Part shown: positions 41,222-49,567 of the stretch, piece after piece
How the letters are laid out: each line of letters begins with the position of its first letter
Numbering within the stretch: position 1 is the first letter of the stretch
Source: Nibribacter koreensis
Lineage (GTDB): Bacteria; Bacteroidota; Bacteroidia; Cytophagales; Hymenobacteraceae
DNA length: 64,000 nt
Assembly (NCBI RefSeq): GCF_039541795.1
Contig: NZ_BAABGX010000002.1
Location: 620,001 to 684,000 of the forward strand
Reading direction: 5' to 3'
Program-made: the position numbers and the translations under genes
Notes under the pieces: generated by a model
The model's database searches: none
The model's input: only the letters and a program-made list of their open reading frames with translations
What the model was told of the DNA's origin: nothing

Positions 41222-43081
41222 ATGGCTAAAATTGCGATAAACTTAACCACGGCCTCCATCCAACAGGAAGAGGTGATTGTGGGCATTGACTTAGGCACCA
41301 CCAACAGCCTGGTGGCATACATGCACCCAGACGACCGGACGCCCATCGCCATCAATGACCAGGGACTGGGCACCATCGTCCCGTCGGTAGTGCATTTTCA
41401 TGAGAACGGCGAAGTACTGGTGGGCAATGCCGCCAAGGAATATTTGTTGACCGACCCGGCCAATACTATCTACTCGGTGAAGCGCCTGCTGGGCAAATCA
41501 TATCAGGACCTGGGCGAGCACAAGGATACGTTTGGCTACAAAATCATTGACGACAACTCTGAGGGGCTGGTGAAGATACGGGTGCAGGACAAGTTCTACT
41601 CCCCTATTGAATTGTCTGCTGAGATTCTGAAGGAACTGCGCGCCCGCGCCGAGCATGCCTTGAAGACCCCGGTGAACCGCGCCGTGATCACTGTGCCCGC
41701 CTACTTCAATGACTCGCAGCGCCAAGCCACCCGTGATGCCGGCAAACTGGCCGGGTTGGAAGTACTGCGTATTGTCAATGAACCCACGGCGGCCTCTCTG
41801 GCCTATGGCATCGGGCTGGACCCCAGTGAAGAGAAAACTATCGCCGTCTATGATTTGGGCGGAGGAACCTTCGACATCTCCATCCTGAAGATTCACCAGG
41901 GCATTTTTGAGGTGCTTTCTACCAACGGGGACACGTATCTGGGCGGCGATGACATGGACCAGGCTATCATTCAGTACTGGCTGCCGCAGAACCGCCTGCT
42001 GGCAGACTTAGTAGCCAGTGACCCAAACCTAGCCCAAGCCATTCGTTTGAAAGCCGAGGAAGCCAAGCGTACGCTGAGTGACCAAGAAACTTATACTTCT
42101 GAGTTAAATGGCATTGAGTTGAAGCTGGACAAGCACACTTTTGAGACGCTCATTACGCCCATTGTGGACCGGACCATGAACTCGTGCCAAATGGCGTTGA
42201 GCGATGCCGGTTTAACCGCTGAGCAGATTGATACCGTCATTATGGTGGGCGGCTCTACCCGCGTGCCCCTGGTGTACCAGACCGTGAGCGACTTCTTCGG
42301 GAAGCCGGCCAACAACTCCTTGAACCCAGACGAAGTGGTGGCCCTGGGCGCCGCCATTCAGGCAGACGTTCTGGCGGGCAATAGAAAAGACATTCTCTTG
42401 CTGGACGTGACGCCGCTGACGCTCGGCATTGAGACCATGGGCGGCTTGATGGACTCCATCATTCCGCGTAACTCCAAGATCCCTACCAAAGCCGGAAGGC
42501 AGTACACCACCTCCGTGGACGGGCAGGTGAATATGAAAATATCTGTCTACCAAGGTGAGCGCGACTTAGTGAAGGAGAACCGCAAACTAGCCGAGTTTGA
42601 CCTGAGAGGCATTCCGGCCATGCCCGCGGGCTTCCCGAAGGTGGACGTAAACTTCATCCTGAACGCCGACGGCATCTTGAAGGTGGAAGCCATTGAACTA
42701 CGATCGGGCACCAGACAAGAAGTGGAAGTGAAACCGCAGTACGGCTTGACAGATGAGCAGGTAGAGCAGATGCTCATGGACTCCATCACCCACGCCCGCG
42801 AAGACGTTTCTACCCGCATGGTCATTGAAGCCCGCACCACCGCAGAGCAGATGATTTATCAGGTGGAGCGCTTTGTGGAGAAGAACGGCGAGCATTTGAC
42901 GCAGGAAGAGATTGACCTCACCCGCCAGAACGTCCAGCATTTGAAAGACGTCTTGCCTACCGGCGATAAAGACACCATCCTGAAAGCCGTGGATACTTTG
43001 GAAGAGCAAACCAGTCCGTTTGCCGAGCGCGTGATGCAAATCTCCATTAAGAAAGCCATGAGCGGTAAGAAGATTGAATAA
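41222..43081 (+). CDS. hscA: Hsp70-family chaperone HscA (Fe-S cluster assembly type)
   Basis: A 619-residue Hsp70 starting MAKIAINLTT. The nucleotide-binding domain has VGIDLGTTNSLVAYM (about 20-34), VYDLGGGTFDIS and IMVGGSTRVPLVY; the substrate domain follows from about 390 (LLLDVTPLTLGIETMGG), with a C-terminal helical lid and no DnaK-type EEVD-like acidic tail. The short N-terminal extension and overall length are typical of HscA, which transfers Fe-S clusters from IscU with HscB. None of iscS, iscU or hscB is in the window, so the Fe-S role is inferred from sequence type. Confidence 0.85.
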   Translation: MAKIAINLTTASIQQEEVIVGIDLGTTNSLVAYMHPDDRTPIAINDQGLGTIVPSVVHFHENGEVLVGNAAKEYLLTDPANTIYSVKRLLGKSYQDLGEHKDTFGYKIIDDNSEGLVKIRVQDKFYSPIELSAEILKELRARAEHALKTPVNRAVITVPAYFNDSQRQATRDAGKLAGLEVLRIVNEPTAASLAYGIGLDPSEEKTIAVYDLGGGTFDISILKIHQGIFEVLSTNGDTYLGGDDMDQAIIQYWLPQNRLLADLVASDPNLAQAIRLKAEEAKRTLSDQETYTSELNGIELKLDKHTFETLITPIVDRTMNSCQMALSDAGLTAEQIDTVIMVGGSTRVPLVYQTVSDFFGKPANNSLNPDEVVALGAAIQADVLAGNRKDILLLDVTPLTLGIETMGGLMDSIIPRNSKIPTKAGRQYTTSVDGQVNMKISVYQGERDLVKENRKLAEFDLRGIPAMPAGFPKVDVNFILNADGILKVEAIELRSGTRQEVEVKPQYGLTDEQVEQMLMDSITHAREDVSTRMVIEARTTAEQMIYQVERFVEKNGEHLTQEEIDLTRQNVQHLKDVLPTGDKDTILKAVDTLEEQTSPFAERVMQISIKKAMSGKKIE

Positions 43082-43083
43082 AG

Positions 43084-43121
43084 CGTTTTTGGCCTCTTTT
43101 CTGGAAAAGAGGCCAAAAACG
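43084..43121. repeat. 38-bp interspersed palindrome, copy 20
   Basis: CGTTTTTGGCCTC / GAGGCCAAAAACG, perfectly paired arms, two bases past the hscA stop. Confidence 0.85.
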
Positions 43122-43133
43122 GAAGGTTATCTA

Positions 43134-43176
43134 AAAGCAGAAGGCGCTTCCTGGTTGGGTAGCGCCTTCTGCTTTT
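43134..43176. terminator. bidirectional terminator between hscA and ftsB-like gene
   Basis: AAAGCAGAAGGCGCT and AGCGCCTTCTGCTTTT form a long stem with T-runs on both sides. It serves the convergent hscA and FtsB-like genes. Confidence 0.85.
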
Positions 43177-43189
43177 ATGGTGTTGATGC

Positions 43190-43513
43190 TTATTGCTGTT
43201 GTTCGGCCTCTAGTTCCTCTTCGTCTTTCTCTACAATGATGTATAGGTCCTCAGTAGGCTTTTTCATGAGATACTTCTCCCGCGCAAATTTCTCCAGCAA
43301 CTCGGGGTTGCTCAAGAGTTCCTTGCGGTCCTTCTGCACTTCCTGGATTTTCTCTACATAATAGTCGCGCTCCTCTTCCAGGATGGCCAGCTTGCGGCTG
43401 GTCTGGTACTGCGTGATGAAGTCATTGGAGTCGAAGAAAATCATCCAGACCAAAAACACCACGCCGGTGAGAAAGTAAAAGTTCTTGAAGAATTTAGGAA
43501 CGCGCGCCAACAT
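43190..43513 (-). CDS. FtsB/DivIC-like septum formation protein
   Basis: A 107-residue bitopic membrane protein: short cytosolic head, transmembrane segment FYFLTGVVFLVWMIFF (12-27), coiled coil (about 38-68, LAILEEERDYYVEKIQEVQK), then the conserved EKFAREKYLMKKPTEDLYII and an acidic tail. This is the FtsB/DivIC pattern; such proteins bridge FtsL and FtsQ in the divisome. It lies downstream of eno as in many Bacteroidota, but is separated from it by a terminator and palindrome. Confidence 0.85.
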   Translation of the reverse strand: MLARVPKFFKNFYFLTGVVFLVWMIFFDSNDFITQYQTSRKLAILEEERDYYVEKIQEVQKDRKELLSNPELLEKFAREKYLMKKPTEDLYIIVEKDEEELEAEQQQ

Positions 43514-43524
43514 ATGCTAGGGAG

Positions 43525-43558
43525 ATAAAAATGGCGGCAAGATTGCTCTTGCCGCCAT
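43525..43558 (-). terminator. terminator after eno
   Basis: ATGGCGGCAAG, loop, CTTGCCGCCAT; on the minus strand followed by TTTTTAT. It lies upstream of the FtsB-like start, about 120 bases past the eno stop. Confidence 0.75.
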
Positions 43559-43576
43559 GAATTTACTAAGATTTCC

Positions 43577-43600
43577 GGCAGGTCAGGTAGTGCACCTGCC
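43577..43600. repeat. short GGCAGGT hairpin
   Basis: GGCAGGTCAGGTAGTGCACC then TGCC: 7-bp paired ends GGCAGGT/ACCTGCC, between eno and the FtsB-like gene. Role unknown. Confidence 0.4.
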
Positions 43601-43617
43601 AGAACTTTTTCATTTCC

Positions 43618-43655
43618 CGTTTTTAGCCTATTTCTTGGAAAATAAGCCAAAAAAG
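43618..43655. repeat. 38-bp interspersed palindrome, copy 21
   Basis: CGTTTTTAGCCTA / TAAGCCAAAAAAG, mild decay; 26 bp past the eno stop. Confidence 0.75.
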
Positions 43656-43680
43656 GATGCCGAGCCTCTATGCGAATTGC

Positions 43681-44958
43681 CTAGAATTTGCGGCCCGGGA
43701 AGTAAGCGGTCTCGCCCAACTCCTCCTCAATACGGAGCAATTGGTTGTACTTGGCCATACGGTCAGAGCGCGAGGCAGAGCCCGTCTTGATTTGACCGGT
43801 GTTCAAGGCCACGGCTAGGTCAGCGATGGTGTTGTCCTCAGTCTCACCTGAACGGTGGCTCATGATGCTCTTATAGCCGTTTATGCGGCCTAGGTTGATG
43901 GCGTTGATGGTCTCGGTTAAAGTTCCAATCTGGTTTACCTTAATCAAAATAGCGTTGGCCGTCTTCTGGTCAATGCCTTGCTGCAGACGATCCACGTTGG
44001 TCACGAACAAATCATCACCTACCAACTGCACCTTAGACCCGATAGAGTCGGTCAACGACTTCCAACCAGTCCAGTCGTCTTCGTCCATACCGTCTTCAAT
44101 AGAGATGATAGGGTATTTGTTTGACCACTCGGTCCAGAAGCTCACCATCTCAGAAGAAGTCAGCTTGTCGCCGGTAGATTTCTTGAAGTGGTAGTGGCCG
44201 GTAGAGGCGTCATAGAACTCAGAAGCGGCGGCATCCATGGCAATCATGAAGTCTTCGCCTGGACGGTAGCCAGCGGCCTCAATGGCCATCAATACTACCT
44301 CAATGGCTTCCTGGTTAGACCCGATGTTCGGGGCAAAGCCGCCTTCATCGCCTACGTTGGTAGACATGCCCTTTTTCTTAAGGACGTTCTTCAGGTGATG
44401 GAATACCTCAGAGCCCATTCTTAACGCCTCAGAGAACGTTGGTGCACCCACAGGCATTACCATGAACTCCTGGAAGTCAATGGAATTGTCTGCGTGGCTA
44501 CCACCGTTCAAGATGTTCATCATAGGCACCGGCAAGGTGGTAGCGTTCACACCACCCACGTAGCGGTACAAAGGCTGACCCGCTTCTTTAGCGGCTGCCT
44601 TGGCAATGGCCATAGAAACACCCAAGATGGCATTGGCGCCTAACTTGGCTTTGTTAGGCGTGCCGTCAATCTCAATCATGATCTTGTCCAGCAGGCTTTG
44701 CTCAAACACGTTGAAGCCCACCAGCTCATCAGCGATGATGACATTCACGTTGTTCACGGCTTGCAAAACACCTTTGCCCATGTACTTGCTGTTGTCACCG
44801 TCACGCAACTCTACGGCTTCATGCTTGCCGGTAGAGGCGCCAGAAGGCACTGCGGCACGGCCTACAATACCGTTTTGGGTGATTACATCTACTTCAACGG
44901 TGGGGTTACCGCGGGAGTCAAAAATCTGACGGGCTTTGATGTCTTCAATTAAGCTCAT
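43681..44958 (-). CDS. eno: enolase
   Basis: A 425-residue glycolytic enolase (2-phosphoglycerate to phosphoenolpyruvate). The N-terminal IKARQIFDSRGNPTVEVDV, the metal-site EDGMDEDDW, and the signature ILIKVNQIGTLTET with catalytic Lys are intact; SHRSGETED near the C terminus completes the site. The start MSLIEDIKARQ is used; the frame extends 28 codons further but overlaps carA. Only 19 bp separate it from the carA stop, so carA-eno is likely one transcript. Confidence 0.97.
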   Translation of the reverse strand: MSLIEDIKARQIFDSRGNPTVEVDVITQNGIVGRAAVPSGASTGKHEAVELRDGDNSKYMGKGVLQAVNNVNVIIADELVGFNVFEQSLLDKIMIEIDGTPNKAKLGANAILGVSMAIAKAAAKEAGQPLYRYVGGVNATTLPVPMMNILNGGSHADNSIDFQEFMVMPVGAPTFSEALRMGSEVFHHLKNVLKKKGMSTNVGDEGGFAPNIGSNQEAIEVVLMAIEAAGYRPGEDFMIAMDAAASEFYDASTGHYHFKKSTGDKLTSSEMVSFWTEWSNKYPIISIEDGMDEDDWTGWKSLTDSIGSKVQLVGDDLFVTNVDRLQQGIDQKTANAILIKVNQIGTLTETINAINLGRINGYKSIMSHRSGETEDNTIADLAVALNTGQIKTGSASRSDRMAKYNQLLRIEEELGETAYFPGRKF

Positions 44959-44977
44959 ATTCAATCGTTTTATTTTG

Positions 44978-46093
44978 TTACTTATTCTTTTTGTCGTTTT
45001 CCAGCATCTCCAGGAACAGGTCAAACAGGTAGCCAGAGTCATGCGGCCCCGGAGAAGACTCTGGATGGTATTGCACAGAGAAAGCAGGCTTGTTTCTCAA
45101 CCGAATGCCCTCCACCGTATTGTCATTCAAATTGATGTGCGTAATCTCCACGTCTGGGTTCAGCTTCACCGCGTCTGCATCTACGGCAAAACCGTGGTTC
45201 TGCGACGTAATCTCGCTTTTACCCGTAATCAGGTTCTTAACTGGGTGATTTAAGCCTCTATGGCCGTTGTGCATCTTGTAGGTAGGGATTCCGTTGGCCT
45301 GCGCCAGAATCTGGTGCCCCATACAGATACCAAACATAGGGCGCTCCACTTCCAAGATACGTTCAACGCTTCTTACCGCCTCAGTGGTCACCGCCGGGTC
45401 ACCAGGACCGTTAGAGATGAAGTAGCCGTCTGGTCCCCAGGCTTCCATTTCATCAAAGGACGTACCATACGGGAATACGCGGCATTCACAGCCACGCTCA
45501 ACCAGGTTGTTCAAGATATTCTGCTTCACGCCCAAATCCAAGACCGCAACTTTAAATCTGGTAGTGGTAGGTTGAATCTGGTATTGCTCTTTGGTAGACA
45601 CATGAGAAGAAAGTTCCAAGCCATCCATAGACGGAACTTGCTTTAACTGCTCTTTCAGTTTCTCAACATCTAACTCTTCAGAAGAGATGATGGCGTTCAT
45701 CACGCCCTTATTCCTAATGTACCGCACCAAGGCCCTGGTATCAATCTCACAGATACCCACAATGCCAGCCTTCTCAAAATATTCTTGCAAAGAACCTTCA
45801 GCGGTTTTACGAGAGAAAGTGGTGGAAAAATCTTTACAGATGAGACCTTTAATCTGGATGGCGTTGGATTCCACCTCTTCTGGCTGTACACCGTAATTGC
45901 CCACGTGCGAAACGGTAGTGATTACAATCTGCCCATAGTAAGAAGGATCTGTGAAAATCTCTTGATACCCGGTCATACCCGTGTTAAAACATACCTCACC
46001 ACCGGTAGTACCAATCTTACCAAGGCTCTTACCTTGAAAAACGGTGCCATCTTCTAGCACCAATACTGCATCTGTTGTTGTTTGAAGCTTCAT
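44978..46093 (-). CDS. carA: carbamoyl-phosphate synthase small subunit
   Basis: A 371-residue glutaminase subunit that feeds ammonia to CarB for arginine and pyrimidine synthesis. N-terminal AVLVLEDGTVFQGKSLG and GEVCFNTGMTGYQE are typical; the class I amidotransferase half has PFGICMGHQ-like FGICMGHQ with nucleophile Cys257, and YHPESSPG with the catalytic His-Glu pair. The start MKLQTTTDAVLVLEDG fits the family; the frame is open 90 codons upstream into rplQ only by chance. A TATTTTTG promoter at 46111-46118 precedes it. Confidence 0.96.
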   Translation of the reverse strand: MKLQTTTDAVLVLEDGTVFQGKSLGKIGTTGGEVCFNTGMTGYQEIFTDPSYYGQIVITTVSHVGNYGVQPEEVESNAIQIKGLICKDFSTTFSRKTAEGSLQEYFEKAGIVGICEIDTRALVRYIRNKGVMNAIISSEELDVEKLKEQLKQVPSMDGLELSSHVSTKEQYQIQPTTTRFKVAVLDLGVKQNILNNLVERGCECRVFPYGTSFDEMEAWGPDGYFISNGPGDPAVTTEAVRSVERILEVERPMFGICMGHQILAQANGIPTYKMHNGHRGLNHPVKNLITGKSEITSQNHGFAVDADAVKLNPDVEITHINLNDNTVEGIRLRNKPAFSVQYHPESSPGPHDSGYLFDLFLEMLENDKKNK

Positions 46094-46110
46094 TCTTTCT
46101 AAGTATGGGA

Positions 46111-46118
46111 CAAAAATA
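46111..46118 (-). promoter_or_regulatory. predicted -7 promoter element, carA-eno
   Basis: TATTTTTG on the minus strand matches TAnnTTTG. It overlaps the T-run of the rplQ terminator; predicted start near 46104 and a leader of only about 11 nt. Confidence 0.5.
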
Positions 46119-46153
46119 AAAAAGGGATACGAGTAAACCCGTATCCCTTTTTT
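46117..46153 (-). terminator. terminator of the alpha operon after rplQ
   Basis: AAAAAGGGATACG and CGTATCCCTTTTT pair around an AGTAAACC loop and are followed by a T-run on the minus strand, 20 bases past the rplQ stop. Confidence 0.9.
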
Positions 46154-46172
46154 ATAAATGATTTCATTATCG

Positions 46173-46709
46173 TTATTCAGCGGCTGGAGTTTCTGGAGCA
46201 TCTGCAGCTTTGGCTTCATCAGTAGAAGCGGCTGGCGCAGAAGTTTCAGTGGCAGCAGTGGCCTCAGCACCTTCTTTCTTCTTACCAGAAGAACGACGTC
46301 TTGTTTTGGCTTTGCCTGCAGCGGCTGTTCCAGTGGATAACAACATATCCTCGTTGTAGTCAACTAGCTCAATGATACACATGTCTGCGTTGTCACCAAG
46401 ACGGTTGCCCGTTTTAAGGATACGAGTGTAACCACCCGGACGATTAGCAATTTTACCCGCGATGTTGTCAAATAACTCTTTCACAGCTTCCTTACTTTGC
46501 AAGTAAGAGAATACCGTACGACGAGAGTGAGTCGTATCGTTTTTACCTTTCGTTAACAAAGGCTCTGTATACTTTCTTACCGCTTTGGCTTTGGCTACCG
46601 TAGTGATAACGCGCTTGTGAAGGATCAATGACGCCGCCATGTTAGACAACATAGCTGAGCGGTGGGCAGCAGTCCTACCTAAGTGATTGTTCTTTTTACC
46701 GTGTCTCAT
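46173..46709 (-). CDS. rplQ: 50S ribosomal protein L17 (bL17)
   Basis: A 178-residue bL17. The core (MRHGKKNNHLGRTAAHRSAM ... GYTRILKTGNRLGDNADMCIIEL) covers about 1-125. The C-terminal tail of about 50 residues is rich in Ala, Glu and Lys (KKKEGAEATAATETSAPAAS) and is absent from E. coli L17. Last gene of the alpha operon, directly followed by a terminator. Confidence 0.97.
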   Translation of the reverse strand: MRHGKKNNHLGRTAAHRSAMLSNMAASLILHKRVITTVAKAKAVRKYTEPLLTKGKNDTTHSRRTVFSYLQSKEAVKELFDNIAGKIANRPGGYTRILKTGNRLGDNADMCIIELVDYNEDMLLSTGTAAAGKAKTRRRSSGKKKEGAEATAATETSAPAASTDEAKAADAPETPAAE

Positions 46710-46777
46710 TTTTTTAATTGTGCACGTGCATACCGTCGATCAACCTTTGCGGGATCGGGAATTATGCCGTAGGATTA

Positions 46778-47767
46778 CTAATCTTCTTCTAATTTATACT
46801 TTGAGATATCCATCCCAAAGTTAAGACCTTTTTCAGATACAAGGTTCTCTAATTCAGTAAGAGATTTCTTACCGAAGTTTCTGAACTTCATCATATCAGC
46901 TAAGTCTAGTTGCACAAGGTCTCCTAACGTTCTAATGTCAGCTGCTTTTAGGCAGTTGTAGGCACGTACAGAAAGATCCATGTCATGCAAAGGCGTCTTC
47001 AATACTTTTCTCATATGCAGCATTTCTTCATCTACTGCTTCTTCCTCTTCAGGCTTCACAGTTTCAAAAGTCATGGTGTTATCAGAGAACAGCATGAAGT
47101 GTTGAATCAGGATATTGGCAGCACCTTTCAAAGCATCTTCTGGATGGATAGAACCATCAGTAGAGATTTCTAATAAAAGACGCTCATAGTCAGTCTTCTG
47201 CTCAACACGAGTGTTTTCAACGCTGTACTTCACATTTTTAATAGGTGTGAAGATGGCGTCAATGGCAATTTGCCCAAACACCTGGTCAGCTGGTTTATTC
47301 TCTTCGGCAGGAACATAGCCTCTACCTTTTTGAATAGTCAACTCAATCTCAAAAGATGCTTCTGGATCTAGGTGACAGATAACCAAGTCAGGGTTTAATA
47401 CCTGGAATGAACCTGAGAATTTGTTGATGTCACCGGCAGTAAAGGTATCCTGCTTGCTGATGCTGACAGTAATCTTGTCATCAACTAAGTCACCAACCTT
47501 TTTAAACCGAACCATTTTCAAGTTCAGGATGATTTCAGAGACATCTTCAACCACACCTTCAATGGTAGAGAACTCATGGAGTACGCTAGGAACACGGATG
47601 CTGGAGATAGCATATCCTTCCAAAGATGAAAGAAGGATTCTTCTCAGCGCATTTCCAATGGTAACACCATAGCCCTTCTCTAGCGGCTTAAATTCAAATT
47701 GCCCGTGGAAATCGTCGGATTTCTCCATCACGACTTTCTCTGGCATTTGAAATGCTAATATTGACAT
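46778..47767 (-). CDS. rpoA: RNA polymerase subunit alpha
   Basis: A 329-residue alpha subunit. The N-terminal assembly domain has FEPLEKGYGVTIGNALRRIL-like KPLEKGYGVTIGNALRRILL; the C-terminal domain (about 250-329) has LDMDLSVRAYNCLKAADI-type and KSLTELENLVSEKGL segments that contact DNA and activators. Between rpsD and rplQ, as usual. Confidence 0.98.
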   Translation of the reverse strand: MSILAFQMPEKVVMEKSDDFHGQFEFKPLEKGYGVTIGNALRRILLSSLEGYAISSIRVPSVLHEFSTIEGVVEDVSEIILNLKMVRFKKVGDLVDDKITVSISKQDTFTAGDINKFSGSFQVLNPDLVICHLDPEASFEIELTIQKGRGYVPAEENKPADQVFGQIAIDAIFTPIKNVKYSVENTRVEQKTDYERLLLEISTDGSIHPEDALKGAANILIQHFMLFSDNTMTFETVKPEEEEAVDEEMLHMRKVLKTPLHDMDLSVRAYNCLKAADIRTLGDLVQLDLADMMKFRNFGKKSLTELENLVSEKGLNFGMDISKYKLEED

Positions 47768-47806
47768 GTTTGCTGGGTTAAGGTTGACACTTAAAATTAG
47801 AACAGA

Positions 47807-48412
47807 TTACTTAGAGTAAAGCTCGACGATTAACTGCTCTTGGATCTTCTCAGGGATTTGATCACGCTGAGGATTTGCAATGAAAGTACCTACATATTGT
47901 GAGGCATCCCACTCCAACCAAGTGAACTGACGGGCATTACGTCCAGCTAAGCTAGTAGTAATTGCTTCTAATGATTTAGATTTCTCACGAACACTCACTA
48001 CATCACCAGGACGCAACGTGTAAGAAGGAATGTTCACAATGCCACCATTTACCAAGATGTGCTTGTGAAGAACTAACTGACGTGCACCACGTCTTGTTGG
48101 AGCAATACCTAAACGGTAAACAGTGTTATCCAATCTTGCCTCCAAAAGAGCCAAAAGGTTTTCACCTGTAATACCAGTTTTACGAGCAGCTTTGTCAAAC
48201 AAATTAGCGAATTGCTTCTCTAATACACCATAGATGTATTTAGCTTTCTGCTTTTCCATCAACTGGATAGCGTACTCAGACTGCTTCTTTCTACGGCCAC
48301 GACCGTGCTGACCTGGACCATATGCCTTTTTGGCCAAGGCTTTGCTTGGTCCAAAAATTGGTTCGTTATATCTTCTAGAGATTTTACTCTTAGGGCCTGT
48401 ATATCTTGCCAT
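47807..48412 (-). CDS. rpsD: 30S ribosomal protein S4 (uS4)
   Basis: A 201-residue uS4 with MARYTGPKSKISRRYNEPIF at the start and an S4 RNA-binding domain (about 90-155, LLALLEARLDNTVYRLGIA, RQLVLHKHILVNG). No N-terminal zinc cysteines. Binds 16S rRNA early in 30S assembly; in E. coli it represses the alpha operon. Confidence 0.98.
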   Translation of the reverse strand: MARYTGPKSKISRRYNEPIFGPSKALAKKAYGPGQHGRGRRKKQSEYAIQLMEKQKAKYIYGVLEKQFANLFDKAARKTGITGENLLALLEARLDNTVYRLGIAPTRRGARQLVLHKHILVNGGIVNIPSYTLRPGDVVSVREKSKSLEAITTSLAGRNARQFTWLEWDASQYVGTFIANPQRDQIPEKIQEQLIVELYSK

Positions 48413-48433
48413 TTCTAATTCTTAATAATATCC

Positions 48434-48826
48434 TTAAACTCTTCTGCGTTTGGGAGGACGACATCCGTTGTGCGGAAGTGGCGTTACATCTTTGATAGAA
48501 GTAATCTCAATACCAACGTTCTGCATTGTGCGGATAGCTGACTCACGACCAGCGCCAGGACCTTTTACAAAAACCTCTGCCTTGCGCATACCAGCTTCAT
48601 AAGCTACTTTACCGCAATCTGCGGCTGCCATTTGAGCGGCATAAGGAGTGTTTTTCTTAGATCCTTTGAATCCCATTTTACCAGCAGATGCCCAAGAGAT
48701 AACCTGGCCATTCATGTTGGTAACAGAGATGATGATATTATTGAACGAAGCTTTGATGTGCACCTGACCAACAGGCTCCACAACAACCACACGCTTCTTG
48801 GCTTTATCTTTTCTCTTCTGAGCCAT
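48434..48826 (-). CDS. rpsK: 30S ribosomal protein S11 (uS11)
   Basis: A 130-residue uS11: GQVHIKASFNNIIISVTNMN, GFKGSKKNTPYAAQMAA and the closing THNGCRPPKRRRV-like PLPHNGCRPPKRRRV. Part of the 30S platform near the mRNA exit. Confidence 0.98.
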   Translation of the reverse strand: MAQKRKDKAKKRVVVVEPVGQVHIKASFNNIIISVTNMNGQVISWASAGKMGFKGSKKNTPYAAQMAAADCGKVAYEAGMRKAEVFVKGPGAGRESAIRTMQNVGIEITSIKDVTPLPHNGCRPPKRRRV

Positions 48827-48836
48827 TGTAGTTTAA

Positions 48837-49214
48837 TTATTTAGTAGCCTTCTTCTTGTTTGCAACAGTTTTACGCTTACCTTTTCTGGTTCTAGAGTTG
48901 TTCTTAGTTCTCTGACCTCTAGTTGGTAAACCTTTTCTGTGACGTAGTCCACGGTAAGATCCAATGTCCATCAAACGCTTGATGTGTAATTGAACCTCAG
49001 AACGAAGAACACCTTCTACTTTGTGCTCTGAAGCGATAACGTTACGGATTTCACCCGCCTCATCCTCCGTCCAATCCTTAACTTTTTTGTCAAGATCCAC
49101 CCCAGCCTTCACCAAAATAGACTGTGACAACTTCCGGCCTATACCGAAAATGTACGTCAAGGCAATTTCGCCTCTTTTGTTATCTGGAATATCAACTCCT
49201 GCTATTCTAGCCAT
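48837..49214 (-). CDS. rpsM: 30S ribosomal protein S13 (uS13)
   Basis: A 125-residue uS13: ARIAGVDIPDNKRGEIALTY, YRGLRHRKGLPTRGQRTKNN and a lysine-rich tail. It sits in the 30S head and contacts the P-site tRNA and the large subunit. Ten bases before rpsK. Confidence 0.98.
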   Translation of the reverse strand: MARIAGVDIPDNKRGEIALTYIFGIGRKLSQSILVKAGVDLDKKVKDWTEDEAGEIRNVIASEHKVEGVLRSEVQLHIKRLMDIGSYRGLRHRKGLPTRGQRTKNNSRTRKGKRKTVANKKKATK

Positions 49215-49224
49215 GTTTTAAAAA

Positions 49225-49341
49225 TTAACCTTGTCTTTGTTTATAACGTGGATTCTTCTTGTTGATCACGTAAAGCTTCCCTTTACGTCTGATCACTTTG
49301 CAGTCTTCACTGCGCTTTTTTACTGACGCTTTAACTTTCAT
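49225..49341 (-). CDS. rpmJ: 50S ribosomal protein L36 (bL36), zinc-free form
   Basis: A 38-residue protein read by hand: MKVKASVKKRSEDCKVIRRK then GKLYVINKKNPRYKQRQG. The usual zinc ligands (Cys-x2-Cys, Cys, His) are reduced to a single Cys14, so it is the C-minus form, which is usual in Bacteroidota as I recall. It lies between infA (4-bp gap) and rpsM (10 bp). Confidence 0.95.
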   Translation of the reverse strand: MKVKASVKKRSEDCKVIRRKGKLYVINKKNPRYKQRQG

Positions 49342-49345
49342 CTGC

Positions 49346-49564
49346 TTATTTGTATCTGTAAACTATTCTTCCTTTACTAAGGTCGTAGGGAGACATTTCC
49401 AATTTCACTCTATCACCAGGCAGAATTTTAATGTAGTGCATCCGCATCTTACCTGAAATGTGAGCGATTACTTGATGGCCATTTTCTAATTCTACCCGGA
49501 ACATTGCGTTGGATAGCGCCTCGATGATGGTACCGTCTTGTTCAATAGAAGACTGTTTAGCCAT
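49346..49564 (-). CDS. infA: translation initiation factor IF-1
   Basis: A 72-residue S1-like OB-fold factor (MAKQSSIEQDGTIIEALSNA, NGHQVIAHISGKMRMHYIKI, LSPYDLSKGRIVYR-like end). It blocks the A site during initiation. Three bases after map. Confidence 0.98.
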   Translation of the reverse strand: MAKQSSIEQDGTIIEALSNAMFRVELENGHQVIAHISGKMRMHYIKILPGDRVKLEMSPYDLSKGRIVYRYK

Positions 49565-49567
49565 GAA

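Noticed and set aside
41222..43081. DnaK instead of HscA
   Set aside because: Short length (619 residues), N-terminal extension and missing DnaK-type acidic tail favour HscA; no dnaJ or grpE is adjacent. DnaK not fully excluded.
43074..43361. 95-codon frame starting in a palindrome
   Set aside because: Antisense to the FtsB-like gene; the start is just the palindrome read through.
2288..43655. The palindromes as rho-independent terminators
   Set aside because: No T-run follows the stem on either strand, and many gaps also hold a separate true terminator.
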